From contig ONTZ01000008.1 in assembly GCA_900320905.1 (NCBI GenBank), positions 1 through 64,000 on the forward strand: a stretch of DNA of 64,000 nucleotides. Direction: 5' to 3'. Below are positions 27,179 through 37,353 of the stretch, one piece after another. The notes beneath the pieces are model-generated. The model was not told the DNA's origin. It did not search any database and saw only the letters and a list, made by a program, of their open reading frames with translations. A program made the position numbers and the translations under genes. Positions within the stretch are counted from its first letter, which is position 1; every line of letters begins with the position of its first letter. The stretch comes from an uncultured Prevotella sp. (lineage in GTDB: Bacteria; Bacteroidota; Bacteroidia; Bacteroidales; Bacteroidaceae).

Positions 27179-29215
27179 ATGATGAAATATTACAAGAAAT
27201 TACTTTTTATCCTGTTCCTGATGTTTGCCCTGACAGTCTCAGCGCAGCAAAATGTGAACATGAAATTCGGTAAACCGACGAAAGAAGAAATGGAAATGAC
27301 GGAATATAGTCTGGATCCGGATGCAGAGGCCGTGGTGCTATGCCGACTGACGGACGTGGAATACACCGTTCAGACGAGTAGTTTTCTGGTGGACTATCAT
27401 GAGAAGTGCCGCATCAAGGTGTTGAAACCTGATGGTGCCCGATTTGCCAAGGTCGTCATCCCTTATCAGGTGGCGATGTCTGTCAACAATAATATCACCG
27501 GACTGAAACTCAATGCCAAGAGCCTACCTCAACCGGGGGGAAGTTCCAATTCCTATTTCGAGGGTGAGGGCGTGTCGATGACTGAGGATGTCTTTGCTGT
27601 TGAAGGCGACGAGGATTTAGAGAGTCTCAAGGCTGTGGCCTTTAATATGGAAGGCGGCAAGGTGGTGAAGACCTCCTTGAAGAAAAGCGAGATGGTCAAG
27701 AAAAAGATCGATGAGCACAACTATCTGGTGGAGTTTACCGTCCCCAACGTCAAGGAAGGTACGGTGATAGAGTATGAGTACACTATCCATAGCCAGCTGT
27801 TCTGGCAGTTGCGCGACTGGTATGCCCAGTGCGAGATTCCTGTAGTCTATGCCAAGTTGGACATGAACATTCCCAGCTACCTGATTTTCAATATCGAGGA
27901 TCATGGCATCCAGCGCCTGACGTACACCTGCACGGCCGGTTCTCTGAGCTTTAAACTGGATAGCGATCCCCTGGCAAAACAGACGCAGGTAAAGACCAAC
28001 CATTATGTCTACATAGGCCGTGACCTGATGGCCATGCCGAAAGACGATTATGTGTGGAACGCTCAGGACCACTGGGCGGGCATCACTGCCGAATTGAAGC
28101 AGTACCGCCTGCCTGGTGCGGCGCAAATGGACTATGCCAGGACGTGGGAGCAGATCGACGAGATGATTCTCAACTCTGACGATCTGGGCATTCATCTGAA
28201 CGACCATAGTCCGCTGGCCAACGAATTGAAAGCGGCTAAGGTAGAAGAGATTGCCGACCTGCGCGAGCGTGTGGCTGCCGTGTACAAACTGGTGATGGGC
28301 AAGGTCAAGTGGAACGGCAAGTATGAACTCAGTCCTGCGCCAACCTCCGAGACCCTGAAAAAGGGCGAGGGTTCGAATGCCGACATCAACCTGCTACTCA
28401 TCCAGTCGCTTCACGATGCCGGTCTGAACGCAGCCCCCGTGATGCTTCGCACCCGTGACTTGGGACTATTGCCCTATAACTTCCCCTCTATTCGTAAACT
28501 CTCCACCTTCCTCGTTGGTGTCATCATGCCGACGGGGGGGAATATCTATATCGATGCCTCTTCGAAGAACGGGTATCTGAACGTGTTGCCAGAGGTGATG
28601 CTCGTAGAAAAGGCCCGTCTGGTACAGAAGGGTAACAAGAGCCAGTGGGTGAACCTCCAGAAACTCCTGCGTTCGCAGAAGAACACCGTGATTACTGCCA
28701 CCCTCACCCCCGATGGAAAACTAAGCGGTAAACAGACCACCCGCTATGAAGGTCTTGCGGCAGCACAGTATCGTGAGAAGGCTGGCATCAACGAGTTTGC
28801 CCCTGAAGCCACGGAGGAAGTGGAGTTCACTCTGCAAGGCGATGTCAGCGACGGCAAGATTTCTCTCTGTCCCTTCAAGAACCCGCCCTTGGAGAGCAAT
28901 CCCTTCAATGCGTCCAAGCGATTGATGCCTGTAGAGTTTCCGTGCATCTCAACGGAGCGTACCGTCATCAACATCACCCTGCCTGAGGGTTATACGATGG
29001 AGAGCAAGCCTCAGAGCACCATCGTCTCTACCCCCGATAAGGGTCTTGATGGCCGTTATGTCACCTCCGAGTCTGAGGGGAAGGCACATGTTCAGTATCT
29101 TTTCAATGTCAACAGTCTTTCTCATTCCGAAAAGAACTATTCCGACCTGCGTCAGATCTTCGATATGTTCATAAATTACGGCAAAACGCCCCTTATTTTC
29201 AAGAAGAATAGTTAA
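27179..29215 (+). CDS. exported DUF3857 / transglutaminase-like protein
   Basis: 678 residues with a signal peptide (MMKYYKKLLFILFLMFALTV, cut near VSA|QQ). The N-terminal two fifths match the DUF3857 pattern: VLCRLTDVEYTVQ, YHEKCRIKVLKPDG and TVPNVKEGTVIEYEYTI with FWQLRDWYAQCEIPV. The middle is transglutaminase-like, with YKLVMGKVKWNGKYELSP and GSNADINLLLIQSLHDAGLN; the Cys expected in an active transglutaminase is Asn-Ala-Asp here (GSNADIN), so it is probably not catalytic. The C-terminal part is beta-rich. Such proteins are common in Bacteroidetes and of unknown function. Confidence 0.85.
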   Translation: MMKYYKKLLFILFLMFALTVSAQQNVNMKFGKPTKEEMEMTEYSLDPDAEAVVLCRLTDVEYTVQTSSFLVDYHEKCRIKVLKPDGARFAKVVIPYQVAMSVNNNITGLKLNAKSLPQPGGSSNSYFEGEGVSMTEDVFAVEGDEDLESLKAVAFNMEGGKVVKTSLKKSEMVKKKIDEHNYLVEFTVPNVKEGTVIEYEYTIHSQLFWQLRDWYAQCEIPVVYAKLDMNIPSYLIFNIEDHGIQRLTYTCTAGSLSFKLDSDPLAKQTQVKTNHYVYIGRDLMAMPKDDYVWNAQDHWAGITAELKQYRLPGAAQMDYARTWEQIDEMILNSDDLGIHLNDHSPLANELKAAKVEEIADLRERVAAVYKLVMGKVKWNGKYELSPAPTSETLKKGEGSNADINLLLIQSLHDAGLNAAPVMLRTRDLGLLPYNFPSIRKLSTFLVGVIMPTGGNIYIDASSKNGYLNVLPEVMLVEKARLVQKGNKSQWVNLQKLLRSQKNTVITATLTPDGKLSGKQTTRYEGLAAAQYREKAGINEFAPEATEEVEFTLQGDVSDGKISLCPFKNPPLESNPFNASKRLMPVEFPCISTERTVINITLPEGYTMESKPQSTIVSTPDKGLDGRYVTSESEGKAHVQYLFNVNSLSHSEKNYSDLRQIFDMFINYGKTPLIFKKNS

Positions 29216-29281
29216 AGATTATTAACGCGGAGGCATTCGTCTATAAAAGTAAGGGATTCGTCGATATGGCCTGAAAATAAA

Positions 29282-29313
29282 TTTGGCGGTTTCAGATATT
29301 CGCCGTAAATTTG
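29282..29313 (+). promoter_or_regulatory. full Bacteroidetes-type promoter reading into a 67-base gap
   Basis: TTTG at 29282-29285 and TAAATTTG at 29306-29313 are 20 bases apart, the classical TTTG-N20-TAnnTTTG arrangement. There is no gene downstream on this strand before the end of relA, which runs the other way. Confidence 0.6.
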
Positions 29314-29319
29314 CATCGT

Positions 29320-29372
29320 CAAAAGGTTAATAGATTGTTTTATAGTTTGGGGTTCGCAGTGATTGCGAGCCC
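29320..29372 (+). ncRNA. candidate small RNA ending in a hairpin
   Basis: The stretch between the promoter at 29282-29313 and the end of relA ends in a stem GGGTTCGCA / TGCGAGCCC (one G-T wobble) followed by an AT-rich TAAATTATTT. It holds no credible ORF. The hairpin may equally be the terminator of relA, read on the minus strand. The call as an RNA is inference from promoter plus hairpin. Confidence 0.35.
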
Positions 29373-29380
29373 TAAATTAT

Positions 29381-31453
29381 TTATAATCGCTCTACTTGCT
29401 TGACACCGCGTACTGTTCGGAGTTTCTTGATGAGTGCTTCCAGACGGGTGTTGTCGTTGATCATCACCACGAGGGTGCCACTGAACAGTCCGTCGTGTGA
29501 GTCGATATTGATGCTGCGCAGCACGAGTTTCTCGTCCTTGGAGATGATGCTTGTCAGATTATTCACGATGCCGATGTCATCGTTGCCGATGATGCGGAGG
29601 GTGATGCTGTACTGCGACGATCCTTTCCCACTCCACTTGGCCTTCACGATGCGATAGCCGAAGCGACGGCGCAGTTCGGGGGCGTTGGGACAGTCCATGC
29701 GGTGGATCTTGATGCCGCCACTGATGGTGACGAAGCCGAATACCGGGTCGCCGTAGATGGGCGAACAGCATTTTGCGAGTTGGTAGTCGAGTCCTTTCAG
29801 GTTGCGGTCGATCACCAATACATCGTCGTTGACGGCCTGGTTCAGTCCGGCAATCTTCGACTCATCGAGTTCGAACTCTGAGGCGCTGCGGGCCACATTG
29901 TCGCCTGTGACGACTTTCTCCGCCTCTTTCAATTCCAGGAACTTGTCGATGACGGCATTGGTGTCGAGCACACCGTCGGCAATCTGCTTGTAGAATTCGC
30001 TGACCTCCTTGAACCCCATCTTCTTGATGACGTGGAACATCGTGCCCTCGTCCTGTTCTATCTTGCGGTTACGGAATTTCCGCTCCAGCATCTCCTTGGC
30101 GAAGAGGCCGTCCTTCACCTGCGTTTCCTTCAGTGCCAGGCGTATTTTCGACTTGGCGCGTGAGGTCTTCACGATGTTCAGCCACTCCTGGCGGGGCTTC
30201 TGGTTGGCCGAGGTGAGTATCTCCACCTGGTCGCCGCTCTTCAGTTCCTGGCGGATAGGCACCACGCGGCCGTTGATACGCCCTCCCGTACACTGGTTGC
30301 CGATCTTCGAGTGGATGTGGTAGGCGAAGTCGAGCACGGTAGCGCCGGCGGGAAACTTGAAGAGGTCGCCACGAGGGGTGAATACGAAGACCTCATCCTC
30401 GTAGAGTTCCATCTTGAACTGGTCCATCGCCTCCATGCCCTCGGAATGCTCCAGCATATTCCTGATGCCCGTGAGCCACTCGTCGAGTCCGCTCTCGCCC
30501 TTCACGCCTTTGTAGCGCCAGTGTGCCGCCACGCCCCGCTCGGCTATCTCGTCCATCCGCTCCGTGCGTATCTGCACCTCCACCCATTTCTGTTCCGGGC
30601 CGAGCACGGTGATGTGCAGGCTTTCGTAGCCGTTCGACTTCGGTACGCTGAGCCAGTCGCGCAGGCGCTTGGGGTTGGGCTGGTACATGTCGGTGACGAT
30701 GGAATAGGCCTGCCAGCACTGCATCTTCTCCTGTTCCTGTGGGCAGTCGATGATGATGCGGATGGCGAAGAGGTCGTAGACGCCCTCGAAGGGGCATTTC
30801 TGCTTCTTCATCTTCTGCCAGATGGAGTGTATCGACTTTGTGCGCCCCTTGATGTGGCACTTGATGCCTGCAGCCTTCACCTTCTCCTCTACGGGCTTGA
30901 TGAAGCGCTCGATGTATGCATCGCGTGCCGCCTTCGTGGCACTGAGTTTCTCGCGGATATGGTAGTAGGCATCGTGCTCCATGTATTTCAGCGAGAGGTC
31001 CTCCAGTTCGCTCTTCAGTTTGTAGAGACCCAGTTTGTGAGCCAGTGGCGCATAGAGATAGGCAGCCTCCTGCGACACCTCGATCTTCGCCTCCTGATTA
31101 TCCGTGTCGCGTATCTGTCGCATCAGGTTCACGCGGTTGGCAATCATAATCAGGATCACGCGCATGTCTTCTGCGAACGACAGGAGGAGGTTGCGGAAGT
31201 TCTCGCTCTCCACCGCAGGATTCTTTTCGTAGAGTTGCTGAATGCGCGACAGTCCACGCAGGATGCGCGCCACGGATTCTCCATGCTGCTTCTCTACCTC
31301 TTCTACGGTGATGTTGCCGGCCTCAATGTCGGGAATCAGTTTCACCGCCTCTATTGCGTCGCCCTTCAGGCCGATTTCTTCTGTCAGGATGTCGGCAGTC
31401 TGTGCTGCCATTATTTTCTTCTCTTCGTATGTAAATGTGAACTTTTCAGCCAT
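29381..31453 (-). CDS. RelA-type (p)ppGpp synthetase with degenerate hydrolase domain
   Basis: 690 residues from ATG 31453 (MAEKFTFTYEEKK); the open frame extends upstream to 31537 but that part overlaps the promoter. The N-terminal HD region lacks the usual His-Asp metal motif (no HDxxED; the equivalent part reads KLIPDIEAG), so hydrolysis is unlikely. The synthetase part has RTKSIHSIWQKMK, YDLFAIRIIIDC, PKSNGYESLHITV and EVQIRTERMDEIAERG. TGS (VFVFTPRGDLFKFPAG) and C-terminal ACT domains follow. It makes (p)ppGpp at starved ribosomes in the known family model. It is divergent from the DUF4301 gene. Confidence 0.9.
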   Translation of the reverse strand: MAEKFTFTYEEKKIMAAQTADILTEEIGLKGDAIEAVKLIPDIEAGNITVEEVEKQHGESVARILRGLSRIQQLYEKNPAVESENFRNLLLSFAEDMRVILIMIANRVNLMRQIRDTDNQEAKIEVSQEAAYLYAPLAHKLGLYKLKSELEDLSLKYMEHDAYYHIREKLSATKAARDAYIERFIKPVEEKVKAAGIKCHIKGRTKSIHSIWQKMKKQKCPFEGVYDLFAIRIIIDCPQEQEKMQCWQAYSIVTDMYQPNPKRLRDWLSVPKSNGYESLHITVLGPEQKWVEVQIRTERMDEIAERGVAAHWRYKGVKGESGLDEWLTGIRNMLEHSEGMEAMDQFKMELYEDEVFVFTPRGDLFKFPAGATVLDFAYHIHSKIGNQCTGGRINGRVVPIRQELKSGDQVEILTSANQKPRQEWLNIVKTSRAKSKIRLALKETQVKDGLFAKEMLERKFRNRKIEQDEGTMFHVIKKMGFKEVSEFYKQIADGVLDTNAVIDKFLELKEAEKVVTGDNVARSASEFELDESKIAGLNQAVNDDVLVIDRNLKGLDYQLAKCCSPIYGDPVFGFVTISGGIKIHRMDCPNAPELRRRFGYRIVKAKWSGKGSSQYSITLRIIGNDDIGIVNNLTSIISKDEKLVLRSINIDSHDGLFSGTLVVMINDNTRLEALIKKLRTVRGVKQVERL

Positions 31454-31471
31454 CGTTTCAATATTTTTGTG

Positions 31472-31479
31472 CAAAAATA
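31472..31479 (-). promoter_or_regulatory. -7 element of the relA-type gene
   Basis: The minus strand reads TATTTTTG followed by CA, 18 bases before the ATG at 31453, which supports that start. Confidence 0.55.
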
Positions 31480-31523
31480 CAAAAAAAACGCCAGATAATC
31501 GGTGTAGTCTGGGGCTTTTTTCG

Positions 31524-31531
31524 TATCTTTG
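31524..31531 (+). promoter_or_regulatory. -7 element of the DUF4301 gene
   Basis: TATCTTTG followed by CACC, 29 bases before the ATG at 31561. The preceding GGCTTTTTT context resembles the promoter at 45075. Confidence 0.65.
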
Positions 31532-31560
31532 CACCAATAATTAACTAAAATACCATATTT

Positions 31561-33060
31561 ATGTTATCACAGCAAGACTTAAAGCAAATCGCTCAGAAGG
31601 GTATCACCCAGGAGCAGATTGAGAATCAACTGAATGAGTTTAAAACCGGTTTCCCATTCTTGAGACTGGAGGCAGCGGCAAGTATCGGTCGTGACATCAT
31701 TGCCCCCGACGAGCAAGCCCGCAAGCAGTACGAGGAGGCGTGGAACGCCTATAAGGCTGCGGGCAACAAGATTGTGAAGTTTGTGCCGGCCTCGGGTGCC
31801 GCCAGCCGTATGTTCAAGAATATGTTTGCCTTCGTGGATGCCGACTACGACATGCCGACCACCGACTTCGAGAAGAAGTACTTCGACTCGATAGAGAAGT
31901 TCGCCTTCTACGACGCGCTCGACGCTGTCTGCCAGAAGAACGAAGGCAAGGGCATCAAGGCGCTCATCGCCGAGGGCCGCTACAAAGCCGTGGCTGCCAA
32001 CATGCTGAAGAAAGAGGGTCTGAACTATGGTCAGTTGCCGAAGGGCCTGCTGCTCTTCCACAAGTATCCTGAGGGAGCCCGTACGCCGATGGAGGAACAT
32101 CTGGTAGAAGGTGCCCTCTATGCTGCTTCTAATGGCGAGGCACACGTACACTTCACCGTGTCGCACGAGCACATGGCGCTCTTCAAGGCCAAGGTGGCCG
32201 AGAAGGCCGACTCGTTCGCCAAGAAGTACGGCATCAGTTACGACATCACTTTCTCCGAGCAGAAGCCCTCGACCGACACGGTGGCCGCCAACCCCGACAA
32301 CACGCCCTTCCGCAACGACGACGGCTCGCTGCTCTTCCGCCCGGGAGGCCATGGCGCCCTTATCGAGAACCTGAACGAGATTGAGGCCGACGTGATATTC
32401 ATCAAGAACATCGACAACGTGGTGCCCGACCGCCTGAAGCCCGAGACCGTGGAGTGGAAGCAGGTCATTGCCGGCATTCTCGTCACCCTGCAGAAGCAGG
32501 CATTCGAGTATCTGAGGATGCTCGACAGCGGAGCCAGCGAGGCGCAGTTGATAGAGATAGCCGAATTCGTGAGCGATTGCCTCAGCACCGACGCGAAGGA
32601 TAACAAGGTGGATGCCGACTACCTGCGCCGCAAGTTGAACCGCCCGATGCGCGTGTGCGGCGTGGTGAAGAACGTGGGCGAGCCCGGCGGCGGACCATTC
32701 CTGACCTACAACCAGGACGGCACCGTATCGCTCCAGATACTCGAGAGCAGCCAGATCGACACTAATAACGAGGCCTATATGAAGATGTTCACACAGGGCA
32801 CTCACTTCAACCCCGTCGACCTGGTATGCGCCGTCAAGGACTACAAGGGCCGGCCCTTCAACCTGCCTGACTTCGTCGACAAGACCACGGGATTCATCTC
32901 CTCGAAGTCGAAGGCCGGCAAGGAACTCAAGGCCCTTGAGTTGCCCGGCCTGTGGAACGGCGCGATGAGCGACTGGAGCACCGTGTTCGTCGAAGTGCCC
33001 CTCGGCACGTTCAACCCCGTGAAGACGGTGAATGACCTGCTGCGCGACCAGCATCAGTAA
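31561..33060 (+). CDS. DUF4301 family protein
   Basis: 499 residues, soluble, no signal peptide. It has KIVKFVPASGAASRMFKNMF, LLFHKYPEGARTPMEEHLVEGALYA, FRPGGHGALIENLNEIEADV, VFIKNIDNVVPDRLK, GVVKNVGEPGGGPFL and SSQIDTNNEAYMKMF. These are the features I recall of DUF4301, a Bacteroidetes family; the PASGAASRMF and FRPGGHGALIENLN segments look like those of sugar-nucleotide transferases, so a nucleotidyltransferase-like role is possible but not shown. G+C-rich third positions make long mirror frames on the opposite strand. A terminator follows. Confidence 0.85.
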   Translation: MLSQQDLKQIAQKGITQEQIENQLNEFKTGFPFLRLEAAASIGRDIIAPDEQARKQYEEAWNAYKAAGNKIVKFVPASGAASRMFKNMFAFVDADYDMPTTDFEKKYFDSIEKFAFYDALDAVCQKNEGKGIKALIAEGRYKAVAANMLKKEGLNYGQLPKGLLLFHKYPEGARTPMEEHLVEGALYAASNGEAHVHFTVSHEHMALFKAKVAEKADSFAKKYGISYDITFSEQKPSTDTVAANPDNTPFRNDDGSLLFRPGGHGALIENLNEIEADVIFIKNIDNVVPDRLKPETVEWKQVIAGILVTLQKQAFEYLRMLDSGASEAQLIEIAEFVSDCLSTDAKDNKVDADYLRRKLNRPMRVCGVVKNVGEPGGGPFLTYNQDGTVSLQILESSQIDTNNEAYMKMFTQGTHFNPVDLVCAVKDYKGRPFNLPDFVDKTTGFISSKSKAGKELKALELPGLWNGAMSDWSTVFVEVPLGTFNPVKTVNDLLRDQHQ

Positions 33061-33068
33061 AGTCATTA

Positions 33069-33100
33069 AAAAGGTGCGACCATTGAGCCGCACTTTTTTT
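33069..33100 (+). terminator. terminator of the DUF4301 gene
   Basis: GTGCG (33074-33078) pairs with CGCAC (33089-33093), extended by A/T pairs, and is followed by TTTTTTT. Confidence 0.75.
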
Positions 33101-33120
33101 ATTACGCTTACGCAGACGCC

Positions 33121-33147
33121 GGCCACTTGCGGGTCTGTCAAGTGGCC
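33121..33147 (-). terminator. palindrome just past the BspA-like gene, possible terminator
   Basis: GGCCACTTG (33121-33129) and CAAGTGGCC (33139-33147) are a perfect 9-bp inverted repeat right after the stop codon of the minus-strand gene. No clear T-run follows on the minus strand, so it may only block RNA decay. Confidence 0.5.
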
Positions 33148-33149
33148 TG

Positions 33150-34463
33150 TTATTTATATATCATGATGTTCACTAGTTTCACGATATCGGCAATGTCGAT
33201 TTTTCCGTCGCCGTTCACGTCGGCAGCATCATTCATCTTACTCTTGCCAAGCATCATGTCTATCAGTGCTACGAGGTCAGAACTATTCACCTCCCCGTCG
33301 CCACTCACATCGCCTTGCTTCACTTCTGGTGCCGTATCATCTTTCATCATCACGATGTTTGTGAAATTGCTCCAGGGAGAGGTGGTGGAATATGCCTCAA
33401 GAGCCGACTCTGGCACTTTCAGCGTTATGTCGTAGTTGGTGAAAGCATCGCCACTGAGAAATGGTGGCGTCGTTGGCTGGGCAATTACTTCTTTCAGTGA
33501 TTCACATTTGGCAAATGCCTTTTTATAAATATGTTCCACTGCAGAAGGGATTGTAATGGTTTCTAAACTACTGCAACCAGAGAAGGCGTCGCTGCCGATC
33601 GACAAGACGCTCTCGGGCATGGTCACAGAGGTCAGGCCGGTGCAATACCAGAAAGCGGCATGGCCGATATCCCTCACGCCCTCGGGGATGGTCACGGAGG
33701 TCAGGGCGTAGCATTTGGCAAAAGCACCTTCACTAATAGATGCCACACTGTTAGGGATGGTCACGGAGGTCAGGCCCTCGCACTCATAGAAAGCCCAATT
33801 GCCAATCTCTGTCACGCTCTCGGGGATGGTCACGGAGGTCAGGCTACTGCAATTGCGGAAAGCATCTTTACCAATGGATGTCACGCTCTCGGGGATGGTC
33901 ACGGAGGTCAGGCCATAGCAAGAATTGAAAGCATCATCACCGATGGAGGTCACGCTGTTGCCAATGGTCAAAGAGGTCAGGTTATAGCAATCATAGAAAG
34001 CCTCTTTACCAATGTACGTCACGCCGTTGCCAATGGTCGCAGAGGTCAGGCTGCTGCATTCATAGAAAGCCTGTTCGCCAATGGATGCAACACTGTTGGG
34101 AATGGTCACAGAAGCCAGACTGCCGCATTCAGAGAAAGCCAAGTTACCAATTTCTGTCACGCTCTCGGGGATGGTCACAGAGGGCAGTTTGTGGCAATGA
34201 TAGAAAGCATAGACGCCGATTTTGGTTATTCCAGATTTCAGGACGATCCTATTCAGTTCATCACTATACTTTGTCCAAGGTGATGGATTCTGACCCCAAA
34301 AATCATAATCATACATTGCACCTTCTCCAGAGATTACAAGAGTTTTTGTGGCTTCTCCGTAACTCCATGTGAGGTTGTCACCACACATTCCGCCTTCATC
34401 GGCGCTTGCCAGCGTCGGCAGGAGCATTGCCATGAGGATAAACAATAGTTTTTTCATATTCAT
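33150..34463 (-). CDS. BspA-like leucine-rich-repeat surface protein with dockerin-like end
   Basis: 437 residues, with a start at ATG 34463 or ATG 34457. The signal peptide (MKKLLFILMAMLLPTLASA) is followed by a short unique part (MCGDNLTWSYGEATKTLVIS) and about nine LRR_5 repeats of 23 residues with the core LTSVTIPESVTSIGKDAF, encoded by 69-base DNA repeats that are still very alike. After a short linker the C-terminus has GDVSGDGEVNSSDLVALIDM and DVNGDGKIDIADIVKLVNIM, two calcium-loop dockerin-like repeats. BspA-like proteins bind host or other bacterial surfaces. The protein is probably exported; no clear anchor was found beyond the dockerin-like end. Confidence 0.92.
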   Translation of the reverse strand: MNMKKLLFILMAMLLPTLASADEGGMCGDNLTWSYGEATKTLVISGEGAMYDYDFWGQNPSPWTKYSDELNRIVLKSGITKIGVYAFYHCHKLPSVTIPESVTEIGNLAFSECGSLASVTIPNSVASIGEQAFYECSSLTSATIGNGVTYIGKEAFYDCYNLTSLTIGNSVTSIGDDAFNSCYGLTSVTIPESVTSIGKDAFRNCSSLTSVTIPESVTEIGNWAFYECEGLTSVTIPNSVASISEGAFAKCYALTSVTIPEGVRDIGHAAFWYCTGLTSVTMPESVLSIGSDAFSGCSSLETITIPSAVEHIYKKAFAKCESLKEVIAQPTTPPFLSGDAFTNYDITLKVPESALEAYSTTSPWSNFTNIVMMKDDTAPEVKQGDVSGDGEVNSSDLVALIDMMLGKSKMNDAADVNGDGKIDIADIVKLVNIMIYK

Positions 34464-34491
34464 CTTAGTTTATGATTTCAGAAATCTGTTG

Positions 34492-34499
34492 CAAAGATA
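34492..34499 (-). promoter_or_regulatory. -7 element of the BspA-like gene
   Basis: The minus strand reads TATCTTTG followed by CA, 29 bases before the ATG at 34463. Confidence 0.6.
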
Positions 34500-34603
34500 A
34501 ATAATATTCATCAAACCACCAAGAAATCAGGCAAAAAAACAGTAATTTGGGCCGAGGGGATTATTTTCATTCGCCTTTGGGGGGAATCGGTGTCGCAGCC
34601 GCT

Positions 34604-34642
34604 CCCCGCCCCTCAAAGGGGCGGGGTGCCCGAAGGGCGGGG
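34604..34642. repeat. GC-rich double hairpin with alternative pairing
   Basis: CCCCGCCCCT (34604-34613) and AGGGGCGGGG (34617-34626) form a perfect 10-bp stem with a three-base loop. GCCC-GAA-GGGC (34628-34638) follows, and GGGCGGGG (34635-34642) can also pair with the first arm. The two pairings exclude each other. Confidence 0.6.
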
Positions 34643-34769
34643 AAATCGGCCTATTTACTGGTCGGTCGTGGCGGCTGTTCGCCGGTACACCTTATTAATA
34701 TATATATAGGAAAGGCACCGCAAAAGAAAAAAAATCGGCGGCAGTTGACGTATTTCGCTTCTTTTTTCG

Positions 34770-34777
34770 TAACTTTG
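34770..34777 (+). promoter_or_regulatory. -7 element of maeB
   Basis: TAACTTTG followed by CG; a TTG lies at 34745-34747, close to the usual upstream distance. The ATG is at 34819. Confidence 0.6.
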
Positions 34778-34818
34778 CGCGCGATTTGAGAGAACTATAG
34801 TTATATAATAATATCCGT

Positions 34819-37122
<2,304 letters not shown>

Positions 37123-37143
37123 ACACCTATTTATATTTATAAA

Positions 37144-37175
37144 GGCTGGCACCACTTCCGATGCCAGCCTTTTTT
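37144..37175 (+). terminator. terminator of maeB
   Basis: GGCTGGCA (37144-37151) pairs with TGCCAGCC (37162-37169), followed by TTTTTT. Confidence 0.88.
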
Positions 37176-37219
37176 GTGTTTTATGGGAAGAAAGGATTTT
37201 GACCTTTTGCCTTGATTTA

Positions 37220-37235
37220 TGTCAATAAAGTGACA
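37220..37235. promoter_or_regulatory. TGTCA-N6-TGACA palindrome, possible operator
   Basis: TGTCA (37220-37224) and TGACA (37231-37235) are exact inverted copies six bases apart, the layout of Crp/Fnr-family sites. It lies about 60 bases upstream of the gdhA -7 element. The binding protein is unknown. Confidence 0.4.
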
Positions 37236-37254
37236 AAAAGATAGTTATTTCGTG

Positions 37255-37290
37255 AAAAATCTGATAAATTGTTTGCTATTTCAGATTTTT
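37255..37290. promoter_or_regulatory. inverted repeat over the gdhA promoter
   Basis: AAAAATCTGA (37255-37264) and TCAGATTTTT (37281-37290) are a perfect 10-bp inverted repeat with a 16-base spacer. It covers the upstream promoter element region and ends four bases before the -7 element, a good place for a repressor or activator site. Confidence 0.5.
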
Positions 37291-37294
37291 GATG

Positions 37295-37302
37295 TAATTT
37301 TG
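37295..37302 (+). promoter_or_regulatory. -7 element of gdhA
   Basis: TAATTTTG followed by CACGC, the same sequence as at proS, 52 bases before the ATG at 37354. Confidence 0.65.
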
Positions 37303-37353
37303 CACGCAGTTTTTAATAATTGTATAACAAACAACTAAAAAAGGAAAAAGATT

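Larger units (their letters stand above)
34464..34818. other. 355-base divergent intergenic region
   Basis: The region holds the promoter of the BspA-like gene (minus), a GC-rich double hairpin at 34604-34642, an A/T-rich stretch with TATATATA, and the maeB promoter (plus). An open frame of 80 codons from 34547 runs through the hairpin region and looks like chance. Confidence 0.6.

Noticed and set aside
26345-29215. Possibility that the SpoU methyltransferase and DUF3857 protein form a special system with the Dcu transporter
   Set aside because: They only share direction and short gaps; no functional link is visible, so it is treated as an ordinary operon.
30311-31498. 395-codon plus-strand frame opposite relA
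   Set aside because: It lies antisense to a clear RelA protein and is explained by codon bias; the composition is Leu/His/Val-rich as in other mirror frames here.
31579-33141. 520-codon open frame on the minus strand across the DUF4301 gene
   Set aside because: It mirrors the plus-strand gene codon for codon; high G+C at third positions of the real gene removes stops on the other strand. The protein has no recognisable motif and no start region.
33600-34200. Regular repeats that could suggest a CRISPR-like array
   Set aside because: They are the 69-base coding units of leucine-rich repeats, translated without a break, with no spacers.
34547-34789. 80-codon plus-strand frame upstream of maeB
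   Set aside because: It runs through a GC-rich hairpin and the maeB promoter; no signal of coding.
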